The notes beneath the pieces were generated by a model, which was given only the letters and a program-made list of their open reading frames with translations, had not been told where the DNA came from and made no database searches. Source: a bacterium (GTDB taxonomy: Bacteria > Myxococcota_A > Bradymonadia > UBA7976 > UBA1532). From it: a stretch of 64,000 bases of DNA. Below are positions 17,601 to 25,793 of this stretch, one piece after another. Location: contig JAUHXC010000034.1 in NCBI GenBank assembly GCA_030427205.1, positions 47,597 to 111,596 of the forward strand, read 5' to 3'. Position 1 is the stretch's first letter. Each line of letters starts with the position of its first letter. A program made the position numbers and the translations under genes.

Positions 17601-18817
17601 CGCCCGACTGGCCCGACCACTGCGTGCTGCCGCACAACCTCACCGGCGCCCGCCGCGGCCACATGATGGACTTCCAGCGGCCGTACGGCACCGAGGGCCT
17701 GTTCATCCTCAGCCAGTACGGCCGCGACCAGGAAGGCAAGCTGATCGACGACGAGACCCTCACCGCGCGCTTGAAGGCCGACGTCGAGCAGGCCGGCGGC
17801 ACGCTGCGCAGCATCGCGCTGCGTCGCCGGTGGACCTACTTCCCCTACTTCGAGTCGGCCGATCTCGAGGCGGGGCTGGCGGACGCGCTGTACGCCTGCC
17901 GGGGCCGGGACGGCGTCATCCTGGCCGGCTCGTACTTCGGCATGGAGACGATGGAGCACACCATCGCGCAGTCGGAGAAGCTCGTCCGTCGACGGGTCGC
18001 CGTGCATCACACCGCCGCCGAGCTCGAGGCCGTCGCGGCCGATCCGGTGCTCGGCCCCGCCGCACGCCTCGCCCGCGATGCCGACGCGCCGCTCGGGCCG
18101 CTGACGTTCGGCGAGTGGACGGTTCGGCCAGCGGTGCCCGCCGACGACGCCGAAGTCGACCGCCTCGACCGCGAGGAGTACGGCTGGCTCGGTGAGGACG
18201 CCGTAGAAGGCATCGACTCGATCCGCCATCAGATCGCGCTGCTCAACGGCGGCGAGCAGCCGTGGTTGTGGGTGCTCGAACGCGGCGGCCACATGGTCGG
18301 GTGGTATGTCCTGCTGCCGACGAACGTCGACCCGAAGCAGTTCTCCACCTGGGCCGAGGTCACCGACGGCGGCCGGTTGACGGGCACCTTCGATCCCGCG
18401 GGGCGGAACCTGTACCTGGTGGCCGCGGGCGTCTCGGCGAGCCAGCCCAGGGAGGCGCACAACCTGCTGATCCTCAACAGCCTGCGGCTGATGCGCTCGC
18501 GGGGCATGCGCACGTTCTTCATCTGCCTGGCGATGCCCGGCTTCGCCAGCGCCCACGCGGCGACCGGCGTCGAGCCCGAGGCCTACATGCAGCAGGTGGA
18601 CGACGCGGGGGTGCCGGTCGACCCGCTGATGGCCTTCTTCCGCACCCACTGGCCGGGGCAGCATCGGCCGCCGCGGTTCCTGCGCGACGGCTACCCGCCC
18701 GACCAGTTCTCCGGCGGGCACGGGGTCAGCACGGTCATCGACATAGACGACCATCGAGCGGCCATCGACCAGACGCTGCTGCGCCTGAGCCGGAGCCGCG
18801 ACGACCTCGGGCTCTGA
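14660..18817 (+). CDS. Fatty-acyl-AMP ligase-ACP-FAD oxidoreductase-GNAT fusion
   Basis: 1385 residues from the ATG at 14660 (AGGA eight bases upstream). Residues 1-590 are an adenylate-forming domain with Q181-YTSGST187 followed by DPKGVM; overall it reads as a fatty-acyl-AMP ligase, which activates fatty acids and hands them to a carrier. A carrier domain at about 610-690 has the phosphopantetheine site G641-L-S-S644. At about 704-1115 lies an FAD-binding oxidoreductase of the amine-oxidase/phytoene-desaturase type ('VIVIGAGPAGLT', then 'LEAEPEIGGK'). About 1150-1340 resembles a GNAT N-acyltransferase. I infer activation, tethering, redox modification and transfer of an acyl chain, giving an N-acylated lipid product with help from the neighbouring desaturase and halogenase-like enzyme. 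The domain calls are good; the product is unknown. Confidence 0.75.
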   Translation: MTTVKPFRSIVDQLIERAQHAPDTPLYRFHDAKGRVEAAYTTSEAVEAMYAMSGFLRTRCGLAPGDVALLVYPPSLDFAIALLGCMYAGIVPAPVYPPNPFKLEEGKATFEPIRRNCGARIALTNRLYARSRNVGRIRSFVRGGGAVGKDLEWISTDKVRPGKHAAARGPAVGPDDLALLQYTSGSTSDPKGVMITHGNLFHQLEFNRAHLGMGPESQLAAWVPQYHDFGLISGLLSCAAGNGAFNMCSPLAFIEKPGLWPEMITRYSATHIAGPNFGYELVVRKTTPEQRAKYDLSHLTVAMSAAEPVRAATLDRFADAFAASGFDPGAFVPAYGLAEHTVGVTIDGGSRLAVDRAALAQGAVVESDESNALTLIGCGQALDDVAVAIVDPDTLARLPEGRVGEIWCDSPSKAAGYYGQPELSAETFEARIAGESDRAWLRTGDMGFLHDGQLYICGRLKDMLILQGSNLYAQDVEDAARTAHPEIRPGGLAAFVIEHVGDEIPDELVLFVEVKGGEPTSATATEIAVAVQRAVRSACDVGCRTIVVGRRGLVRKTTSGKVRRRACKRAWLDGARASVWHVQQFNAAVDESRVRLSQMTQPTTPDADAPLELAIRKLAAQLLDLPGPEHVDPTQPLFAQGLSSVLAVELTDGVSEIIGEPVPVATLFRNPSVDALIACILGVDDADGGPTEVVDPVVELQAGDRVIVIGAGPAGLTVARELLDKGVEVHVLEAEPEIGGKVADVEIDERRYELGQILFFSGYTRALDRVSKLDLPLAPGALNNHVLTRDGEAIPIDVDETRAWAQAVIDAVGFRPDQADGLKDVPPELMKPIPEWLASHGLPPMPPGAGDLWTGFGYGTMDDAVPTFYLATILNVLVSNGIHIATLNGRNLDLWLAEVEALRESPRFSAETGVRVTRVEADASGRRVHLADGRTLDADAVVVATPPDITRALLPADHPAVDLLGRLRTFQYVVTLADIDAPDWPDHCVLPHNLTGARRGHMMDFQRPYGTEGLFILSQYGRDQEGKLIDDETLTARLKADVEQAGGTLRSIALRRRWTYFPYFESADLEAGLADALYACRGRDGVILAGSYFGMETMEHTIAQSEKLVRRRVAVHHTAAELEAVAADPVLGPAARLARDADAPLGPLTFGEWTVRPAVPADDAEVDRLDREEYGWLGEDAVEGIDSIRHQIALLNGGEQPWLWVLERGGHMVGWYVLLPTNVDPKQFSTWAEVTDGGRLTGTFDPAGRNLYLVAAGVSASQPREAHNLLILNSLRLMRSRGMRTFFICLAMPGFASAHAATGVEPEAYMQQVDDAGVPVDPLMAFFRTHWPGQHRPPRFLRDGYPPDQFSGGHGVSTVIDIDDHRAAIDQTLLRLSRSRDDLGL

Positions 18818-18961
18818 GCCACGCCCGCCTCTCCCGCCCCGGGCCACCCCCGTCGACTCTGCCCCCGCGCCCGCCGTAATCCCCCTGCAACGGCAGCCGC
18901 CGCCCGCCTCTGGCATCATGGCGCGTCCGGCCCGCCAGACCCGCCAGGCCCCGGAGGCTGT

Positions 18962-21900
18962 ATGCTGCGCGCCATCTTCGGCACCCGCGACGGATCGACC
19001 GCCTTCCGCCTCGAAGGCCAGGGCCTGCACGACCAGCCCATGGCCCCCATCGAGCCGCCCTTCACCGCCGCCGAGCTCGCCGACATCCGGTGGTACATCG
19101 AAGACTTCCTGCACCTGCCGCTCGGAGCCGACCTCGAGCGGGCCGGGCGCATCGAGGCGAACCTGCGCTCCATCGGCCTGCGCCTCTTCGAAGCCGTCTT
19201 CCCCGACCGCAACGCCGGCCGGGCGCTCGACCGGGCCATCGAGGCCGGCGAGTGGCTCGAGATCGCCGCCGAGCCCGGCGCCTCGGCCGCCCCGCTCGGC
19301 TGGCCATGGGAGCTGCTCGCCGACGAGCGCGGCTTCCTCGCCCGCCGCAAGCTGCGCGTCCGGCGGACCATCCCCCGCCCCGGGATCGACGGCCGGAGCA
19401 AGCCGCCATCGAACCAGGGCCTGCGGGTGCTGCTGATCGTCGCCCGCCCCGACGGGGCCGGCATGGTGCCCTACGACAGCGTCGACGCTGCGCTGCGGGC
19501 CGTCGACGGCCAGCCGGTGCAGCTCGACATCGCCCCCGCCGGCTCGCTCGACGCCTTGCGGGCCTGCCTCGACCGCGCCGAAGACGAGGGCCACCCCTAC
19601 GACGTCGTGCACTTCGACGGCCACGGGAACTACACCGCCGAGCAGGGCGCGGTGCTGTGCTTCGAGAAGCCGGCCACGCCCGAGATGACGCTGCCGATGC
19701 ACCGGGTCACCCCCGCCGAGCTGGGCGGGCTGCTGTCGGACAAAGGCGTCGACCTCGTGCTGCTCGAAGCCTGCCGCTCATCGACCGCCGACGGGGCGAA
19801 GGCGGTCGACGACCCCACCGCCGCCGGCTTCGCCCAGGGCCTCTTGCGGCACGACGTGCCGGCGGTCATCGCAATGGGCTACACGGTGCACGTCGACGCC
19901 ACCAAAGAGCTCTGCGCCGAACTCTACGCCCGGCTCGCCGCGGGCCGCACCGTCGGCGTGGCCCTCAGCGCCGCCCGCCGCCGGCTCGAGACCCGCAAGA
20001 CCCGCCGGGTCGGCTTCGGCCCGCTGCCCGCCCGCAAGGCCGTCGAGCTGAGCGACTGGTTCGTGCCCCAGCTCTACGCCACCCCCGCCGGCGACAAGGC
20101 CCTGCTCGCCCGCGACGTGCGGGCCAGCGCCATCCATCACGCGCCGACCCTGGCCACGCTCGACCCGCAGAGCCCGACCCCCGGGGCCTTCCCCCCGCGG
20201 CCGCCGCACGGCGTCATCGGCCGCCTGGCCGAGCTGCACCGCCTCGAGCGGGCGCTGCACTACAAGCCCGCCGCCCGCATCTGGGGCCTGGCCGGCATGG
20301 GCAAGACGACCCTCGCCCGCCACGCCGCCGAGTGGCTGCTGCGCACCGGCCGCATCGTCGGGGCCGCCTTCGTCGACTTCACCCGGGCGGTGGGCGCCGA
20401 GTACGCCCGGAGCCAGATGAGCGCCGGGCTGATGGGCGGCGAGGGCACCCCCGACCGCGCCGCGCTGGTGCAGTGGTTCCGGCGCAACCCGGTGCTGGTG
20501 GTGTGGGACAACCTCGAGGTCTTGACCGCGCCCGAGCACGCCGCCGAGGCGGCGGCCATGCAGCGGCTCTTCGACGACCTCACCGGCGATGACGGCGGCC
20601 CCCCGGCCCGGGGGCGGGTCTTGATCACCACCCGCGACCCGGCCCAGTTCACCGCCGCGTGGCCCATCGCCCTCGGCGGCCTGTGGCGCCCCGACGCCCG
20701 CGCGCTGCTCGACCGGGCCCTGCAGCGCCGAGCGCAGCCCTCGACCTACGCCGCCGAGGTGCGCCGCGAGGGCCAGCGGGCGCTGCCCGACCCGGCGGCG
20801 ATCAAGGCGGCGCGCATCCACGGCCCGGACGCCCCGCCCGATCCGGCCCGGGTGGCCGAGGCCCGGGAGCAGGCCGGCCGGGCGGCGATCGATACTCTGC
20901 TGACCGCGCTGGCCGACCACCCGCTGTCGATCGCGCTCGTCGGGCCGGCGCTGGGCCCCCAGCGGCCGGGGGCGATCGTCGCCGGGCTGGCCGAGCGGCT
21001 GGCCGCCGCCGACGACGAGCCGGGGGATGACGCCGGGCGTATGCGCACGCTGCGGGCGGCGCTGGACTGGTCGATCGGGCAGCTCGGCGCCGAGGCCCGG
21101 GAAGCGCTGCCGTGGCTGGCGCTGTTCCGGGGCGGGGTGTTCGAGCTGGCGCTGCTGGCCGTCTCGGAGATGCCGCCCGCGCGGTGGGCGGCGGCCCGGG
21201 TCGATCTGACCCGCACCGGGCTGGTGCGGGTCGACGCGGCGGTGCAGATCGCCGAGCGCCCGTTCTTGACGCTGCACCCGACGCTGGCGCTGCTCGACGA
21301 CGGCGGTCGAGCCGCCGACCCGGCGGTGCGGGCCCGGTTCGTGGCGGTGTATGGGGCGGTGATCGGCGCGGTGGATAGGGCGTTGGGTAGCCAGCAGGCC
21401 GCGTTCCGCTGGGCGCTGGCGGTCTTCGGCCGGGCCGAGGTCAACCTGCGCCGGGCGCTGGGCTGGGCCGAGGGCGACCGGGCCGCGTTCATCCAGCGGA
21501 ATATGGTGGACTGCTTGAATTACACCGGCCGGCGAGCCGCCGCCGAAGCGCTGAGTGCCCGGCAGGTGCGCGGTGAATTGAGCGTCGAGGCCCGGGCCCG
21601 GGGCGCGCTCGACCGGCTGGGGCGCGACCCGGCCGGCGCGCTGGCCGAGCTGCGAGCGCTGGCCGCGGCGACGCCGCGCGACCCGGGCGCCGATCCATTC
21701 GACGCTGGGATCGCGCTCTTGACCTTGGGCCGGGCGCTCGACACCGTGGGCCAGCCTCAACGCGCCATCGCGGCGCTGCGGGCAGCGGTCGAGCGCTGGC
21801 GGGCGGCGGCGGCGGCCCGCCCCGACGACCCGGCGCTGGCAGGCAACCTGTCGGCGACCCTCGGCGACCTGGGCACGGCGCTGCTCAAAACCGGCGACCT

Positions 21901-23275
21901 GCCCGCTGCCGAGGCGGCGATCCGCGAAGGGCTGGCGCTGGACGAGCGGCGGGGCAATGGGCGCAGCGTCGCCGCGGGTCGCGGCCAGTTGGCGCAGTTG
22001 GCCATGAGCAGCGGCCGATTCGACGACGCCCGGGCCGAGTATGCCCGGGCCCGCGGCGCGGCCGACGCGCTGGGCGACGACGAGATGATCGGGATCGTTG
22101 AGCAGCACCTGGGCGGCCTGGAAGACGGCTTGGGCCAGTACGATGCCGCCATCAACCACTATCGGCGGGCGCTCGACCGCTTCCTCGCCGCCCACAACCG
22201 CCCGGAGGCCATGCGGACCCGCGACCTGCTGGGCACCGCGTGGAGACAGCAGGGCGACCGGGCCGCCGCCCGCGGCTGGTATCGAGCGGCGCTGGCCGAC
22301 GCCGAGGCGCTGGGCGACCGCGGCCAGCAGGCGATCACCCGCCACAACCTGGGTATCCTCGAGATGAACGAGGCCGACGCCGCCCGCGCCGCCGACCGGC
22401 CCGCGGTCGCCCGGCGCCACCTGGCTGCGGCGGCGGCGCACGTCGAGGCTGCGTTGGCCATTCTGCGCACGCAGGGCGATATCAGCGGCGAAGCGCGCTC
22501 GCTCTTCCAGCTCGGCGTCATCTATCGCCGACTCGACCGCCTGCCCGACGCGCGCGACGCGCTCGAGGCCGGGCTGGCGATCCGGGCCCGGCTCGGCGCC
22601 CCCGATCTGCACAAAGACCACGCCAACCTCGCCGCGGTCTACGCCGCGCTGGGCGACCCCGACGCCGCCGCCCGCCACCGGGCCGCCGCCGACACCGCCG
22701 AAGCTCTTGCTGACTACAACGCCCGACGGCACCTCTTCCTCGTCAACCTCGCCCAACTCGCCGCCGCCGCCCGCGACCGCCGGGGCCTGCCGCCCGCGCT
22801 GCGCCCACAACGCGACGCGCTCGCCACCCTCCCCGCCTGGCTCGGCGCCCTCGCCGGGTTCTTCACCGCCCTCGCCGACGCCGACGTCGCCCGGCCGACC
22901 CTGCCCGCCGCCCTGCCCGACGACCTGCGCCAGACCCTCGACGCCGTGCTCGCCGGCGCCGACCCCTTCGACGCCCTGCCCCCCGAGGTCCGCGCCAACC
23001 CCCAGATCCGAGCCGCCTTCGGCCGCTCGACCCCCGACCCCGCGCCGCCGCCGGCCCTGCCCCCGACCGTCGACCTCTTCCGCCACCTCTGCCTCGCCGT
23101 CGTCGCCCCCGAGCCGCACCCGGCCCTCGAGCCGACCCTCGCCGCCCTCGCCACATCCCCCGACCCCGAGCACCGGGCCATCGCCGCCCACATCACCGCC
23201 CACCGCGCCGGCCAGCCGCTCCCCGATCTGCCCCCGCACCTCGCCGCCATCGCCGCCGAGATCTTGCCGGGGTGA
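18962..23275 (+). CDS. CHAT protease-STAND NTPase-TPR protein
   Basis: 1437 residues; ATG preceded by GGAGG. Residues about 150-390 form a CHAT caspase-like protease with both catalytic residues: H221 in HFDGHG and C271 in EACRSS. A STAND/NB-ARC-type NTPase follows with Walker A G442-LAGMGKTT450, Walker B-like 'VLVVWDNLE' and 'RVLITTRDP'. From about 860 to 1260 the sequence is tetratricopeptide-like (repeated AI..YRRAL, A.A..H patterns), then an Ala/Pro-rich C-terminal region. STAND proteins with protease effectors act as ligand-triggered switches in bacterial immunity and regulated cell death: the TPR part senses, the NTPase oligomerises and the protease fires. The trigger here is unknown. 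The gene stands alone, 144 bp after the ligase fusion. Confidence 0.82.
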   Translation: MLRAIFGTRDGSTAFRLEGQGLHDQPMAPIEPPFTAAELADIRWYIEDFLHLPLGADLERAGRIEANLRSIGLRLFEAVFPDRNAGRALDRAIEAGEWLEIAAEPGASAAPLGWPWELLADERGFLARRKLRVRRTIPRPGIDGRSKPPSNQGLRVLLIVARPDGAGMVPYDSVDAALRAVDGQPVQLDIAPAGSLDALRACLDRAEDEGHPYDVVHFDGHGNYTAEQGAVLCFEKPATPEMTLPMHRVTPAELGGLLSDKGVDLVLLEACRSSTADGAKAVDDPTAAGFAQGLLRHDVPAVIAMGYTVHVDATKELCAELYARLAAGRTVGVALSAARRRLETRKTRRVGFGPLPARKAVELSDWFVPQLYATPAGDKALLARDVRASAIHHAPTLATLDPQSPTPGAFPPRPPHGVIGRLAELHRLERALHYKPAARIWGLAGMGKTTLARHAAEWLLRTGRIVGAAFVDFTRAVGAEYARSQMSAGLMGGEGTPDRAALVQWFRRNPVLVVWDNLEVLTAPEHAAEAAAMQRLFDDLTGDDGGPPARGRVLITTRDPAQFTAAWPIALGGLWRPDARALLDRALQRRAQPSTYAAEVRREGQRALPDPAAIKAARIHGPDAPPDPARVAEAREQAGRAAIDTLLTALADHPLSIALVGPALGPQRPGAIVAGLAERLAAADDEPGDDAGRMRTLRAALDWSIGQLGAEAREALPWLALFRGGVFELALLAVSEMPPARWAAARVDLTRTGLVRVDAAVQIAERPFLTLHPTLALLDDGGRAADPAVRARFVAVYGAVIGAVDRALGSQQAAFRWALAVFGRAEVNLRRALGWAEGDRAAFIQRNMVDCLNYTGRRAAAEALSARQVRGELSVEARARGALDRLGRDPAGALAELRALAAATPRDPGADPFDAGIALLTLGRALDTVGQPQRAIAALRAAVERWRAAAAARPDDPALAGNLSATLGDLGTALLKTGDLPAAEAAIREGLALDERRGNGRSVAAGRGQLAQLAMSSGRFDDARAEYARARGAADALGDDEMIGIVEQHLGGLEDGLGQYDAAINHYRRALDRFLAAHNRPEAMRTRDLLGTAWRQQGDRAAARGWYRAALADAEALGDRGQQAITRHNLGILEMNEADAARAADRPAVARRHLAAAAAHVEAALAILRTQGDISGEARSLFQLGVIYRRLDRLPDARDALEAGLAIRARLGAPDLHKDHANLAAVYAALGDPDAAARHRAAADTAEALADYNARRHLFLVNLAQLAAAARDRRGLPPALRPQRDALATLPAWLGALAGFFTALADADVARPTLPAALPDDLRQTLDAVLAGADPFDALPPEVRANPQIRAAFGRSTPDPAPPPALPPTVDLFRHLCLAVVAPEPHPALEPTLAALATSPDPEHRAIAAHITAHRAGQPLPDLPPHLAAIAAEILPG

Positions 23276-23296
23276 TCGGGCAACGCTACGGGGGGC

Positions 23297-23560
23297 TCAT
23301 CCGCCGGCCAGCGCGGGGGCGACGACCAGCTCGGCGCCCGCCGGCAGCGCATCGGCCAGCGTCGCCTCGCGGCCGCCGACGAAGACCTTCACGAAGGGCC
23401 GCAGCGCGCCCTGCGCATCGGTGATGCGCCCGGCGAGGCCCGGGTGGGCGGCCACGGCGGCGGTGAGCGCGTCGGCGACGGTGGCGGCCTCGACGCGGAT
23501 CGAGGCGGCGCCGGCGGCGCGGCGCAGCGGGCCGGGCAAGATAATGGTGACGGGGCTCAT
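23297..23560 (-). CDS. MoaD/ThiS-family sulfur-carrier-like protein
   Basis: 87 residues of the beta-grasp, ubiquitin-like type. It ends in Gly-Gly, the C-terminus that MoaD and ThiS need for activation as adenylate and thiocarboxylate, and 'FVKVFVGG' plus 'ELVVAPALAGG' fit the family. The ATG overlaps the stop of the upstream membrane-protein gene (ATGA). No molybdopterin or thiamine genes lie nearby, so the pathway is unknown; another sulfur-transfer or conjugation role is possible. Confidence 0.7.
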   Translation of the reverse strand: MSPVTIILPGPLRRAAGAASIRVEAATVADALTAAVAAHPGLAGRITDAQGALRPFVKVFVGGREATLADALPAGAELVVAPALAGG

Positions 23561-24030
23561 GGCGCGCTCCGCAGGGCGTGGGCCGCGACGCCGAGCGCGG
23601 CGCTGGCGGCGAGGAAGACGGTGGAGCAGACCCGCACGACCGTCTGCCGGCGGCGGATGGCGGGCAGCTCGGCGGGCAAGGCGAAGAGACGGCGGGGCCA
23701 GATGATCCACGAGACGTAGGCCATGCCGATCACGTTGCCGCACAGCAGGGCGACCTTGGCGATGATCAGGGCGCTCCAGCCGGCGGGGCGGGCCTCGATG
23801 AGCGCCCACAGCAATGCGCCGCTGAGGCACATGCCGCCGGCCGCCGCGAGGATGAGCCAGCGGTTGCCCCGGGTGAAGCCGGCGATGACCCGCTCGAACT
23901 CGGCCTCGTCGGCGAAGAGGCGCGGGCCGCGGCGGTGCAGGTTGACGAGGCTCAACCAGACGCCGCCGAGCCAGACGGCGCCGATCCAGACGTGGGCGAT
24001 GGCGACGGCGGTCGACATGCCTCGGAGCAT
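23557..24030 (-). CDS. Four-helix integral membrane protein (CopD-like)
   Basis: About 157 residues with four hydrophobic segments: 'VAIAHVWIGAVWLGGVWLSL', 'WLILAAAGGMCLSGALLWAL', 'ALIIAKVALLCGNVIGMAYV' and 'VFLAASAALGVAAHAL'. The His in the first helix and the overall pattern recall the CopD/DUF2269 group of small membrane proteins linked to copper or haem, but I cannot assign it firmly. A second ATG at 24018 would shorten it by four residues. It is translationally coupled to the MoaD-like gene, so the two probably act together. Confidence 0.55.
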   Translation of the reverse strand: MLRGMSTAVAIAHVWIGAVWLGGVWLSLVNLHRRGPRLFADEAEFERVIAGFTRGNRWLILAAAGGMCLSGALLWALIEARPAGWSALIIAKVALLCGNVIGMAYVSWIIWPRRLFALPAELPAIRRRQTVVRVCSTVFLAASAALGVAAHALRSAP

Positions 24031-24063
24031 GCCCCATCGCGGGGCCGCGGATCGAGCGCGCAG

Positions 24064-25686
24064 TCAGTCGTAGTAGGGGTTGCCGGGCGGCGGTGGGAGC
24101 GGGGTGAAGTCGTCGCGATCGAACCACAGGCCGTCGTCGCTGGCGAGCGCGCCCTCGATGAGCCCGCCATAGTCCAGGGCGACCAGTGGCAGGGCGTCGG
24201 CCGGCTGCTCGACGGTCGGATCGACGAGCGCGATGGCGCCGTCGAGCCTCGACCCCAGCCAGCGCGGGTCGTCGGGGCCCAGATCGGCCACGGCCCTGAG
24301 GCACTCGGCCGGGCTGTAGCCGCCCTCGACCCTGTCGGTGACCCGCACGCCGAAGAACCCGTCGCCGACCCGCTGAACGGGCCAGGATTCGGCCGCGCTG
24401 CGCAGGTGGACCCCGTTGAGCCAAGCCTCGCCGATCTCGGCGTCGAAGGCCACCCTCTCGGCGGACTTGGACGAGAACCTGCCCGGGTGCCCGTCGGACT
24501 TCGGGGTCTCGCTCCGGGCCTTCACCCGCAGGGTCTCCACCAGCCGCGTGGCCCGATCGGGCGCGCACACCGCCCAGCCCGGCTCGACGCGCACCGCGCC
24601 CTCGGTGTCGATGCGCGCGCCGACGAGGCCGCCGACGACGAGCACGCTGCCGCGGGGATCGGGGGCGTCGGTGCTGCCTGCCATCACCCGGACCCGCGCC
24701 GCGCTGAGCCCGCCCGGCGGGTCCATCGTCGAGATGCCCACGTCGATCCACTTCGCCTCGGCGTGGCGCAGCTTCTTGCGCTTGCCGCCACCGAAGAAGC
24801 GCGCGGCCCACGACGCCCGCTCCTCGCCAGTCAGCGCGCTGGCCGGCCGCATGCCGGCGTTGCGCTCGCCGCGAATGTAGGGGAACAGCCGGTTCAGCCA
24901 GCCGGTGATGGTATCGGCCCCATAGGCCTGCTGCGGCTTGTAGATGCTGCGCCAGAAGGTGCGATCGGGCTCGCCGGCGGCGGTGCGCACCCACTCGTCG
25001 GCGACGGGCGCGAGCCGCTCGGTCCACCACTCGAGGTCGTACTCGGCCATGACGTCGATCCGCTCGCGGATCGCCTGCCAGTCCTCGACGGTGCCTTCGA
25101 GCGTGATGCGCGGGATGCCGCAGATGCAGACCATCTGGTACTCGAAGTAGCGCCGGAACGCGCTCATCATCACCACGCCCGACGCGGTGCGGGCCACGGC
25201 GTCGGTGGTCGAGAAGTCGCAGCGCATCAGCCGGCGCATGCCCGGCCCGACGTGCTCGGCGAGCCGGTCGCCGAAGCCCTCGACGACGCCGCGCCAGTCG
25301 TCGGCGGTCTCGGGCATCGACATCACGGGCACCTGCAGGATCGCCCGCCCTTCGTGGCGCACGAACCGCCCGCGCAGCGCCTCGGCGTTGTTCTCGATGT
25401 GGGCCGCGAAGCCCTGGGCCAGCGTCAGCCAGACGACGTCGGGGCTGAGGATCAACGGTCGGTGGCGGGCGAAGGCGCGATGCACCGCGACGACCAGGGG
25501 GTGACCGTGACGCCCGTCCCAGCGACCGCCGGGGATCAGCTCGGCGTCGTGGCTGATGGCGAGCGGCGCGGTACCCAGCTGCTGTTCGAGCGAGGTGGCC
25601 ATGTCGAGGCGCTCGGCGAGCCCTGGCTCGGCGGGCGCGCTCGGCGCGAATGGGGTGACGTCGTCTACCGCGAACGTGATCGACAT
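24064..25686 (-). CDS. DUF4419 family protein
   Basis: 540 residues. The sequence follows the DUF4419 pattern: 'LTLAQGFAAHIENNAEALR', then 'FRRYFEYQMVCICGIPRI', 'TLEGTVEDWQAIRERIDVM', and 'FWRSIYKPQ' before 'GWLNRLFPYI'. The family is best known from fungi and scattered bacteria and has no established activity. There is no signal peptide or membrane segment, so it is probably cytoplasmic. The start at ATG 25686 is preferred over an upstream in-frame start at 25773, which adds a basic, unconserved-looking stretch. Transcribed alone and divergent from the desaturase gene at 25794. Confidence 0.75.
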   Translation of the reverse strand: MSITFAVDDVTPFAPSAPAEPGLAERLDMATSLEQQLGTAPLAISHDAELIPGGRWDGRHGHPLVVAVHRAFARHRPLILSPDVVWLTLAQGFAAHIENNAEALRGRFVRHEGRAILQVPVMSMPETADDWRGVVEGFGDRLAEHVGPGMRRLMRCDFSTTDAVARTASGVVMMSAFRRYFEYQMVCICGIPRITLEGTVEDWQAIRERIDVMAEYDLEWWTERLAPVADEWVRTAAGEPDRTFWRSIYKPQQAYGADTITGWLNRLFPYIRGERNAGMRPASALTGEERASWAARFFGGGKRKKLRHAEAKWIDVGISTMDPPGGLSAARVRVMAGSTDAPDPRGSVLVVGGLVGARIDTEGAVRVEPGWAVCAPDRATRLVETLRVKARSETPKSDGHPGRFSSKSAERVAFDAEIGEAWLNGVHLRSAAESWPVQRVGDGFFGVRVTDRVEGGYSPAECLRAVADLGPDDPRWLGSRLDGAIALVDPTVEQPADALPLVALDYGGLIEGALASDDGLWFDRDDFTPLPPPPGNPYYD

Positions 25687-25793
25687 GAGCAGCCCCGTGG
25701 GTCGGTGTGCGGCTTCGAACGTAGCACTGCGTCGGCGCCGGCACACGGCGTCGATCGGTTGATCGCCGGCCATCGGGGCGTGAGCATGGGGCC

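Noticed and set aside
14108..19702. Very long antisense open frame opposite the acyl-AMP ligase fusion and the start of the CHAT-STAND gene
   Set aside because: It has no recognisable domain, while the plus strand encodes clear motifs throughout. Long antisense frames arise from high G+C at third codon positions.
19778..23239. Long antisense open frame opposite the CHAT-STAND-TPR gene
   Set aside because: Low-complexity composition and no motifs; the plus-strand protein has catalytic residues and Walker A in frame.
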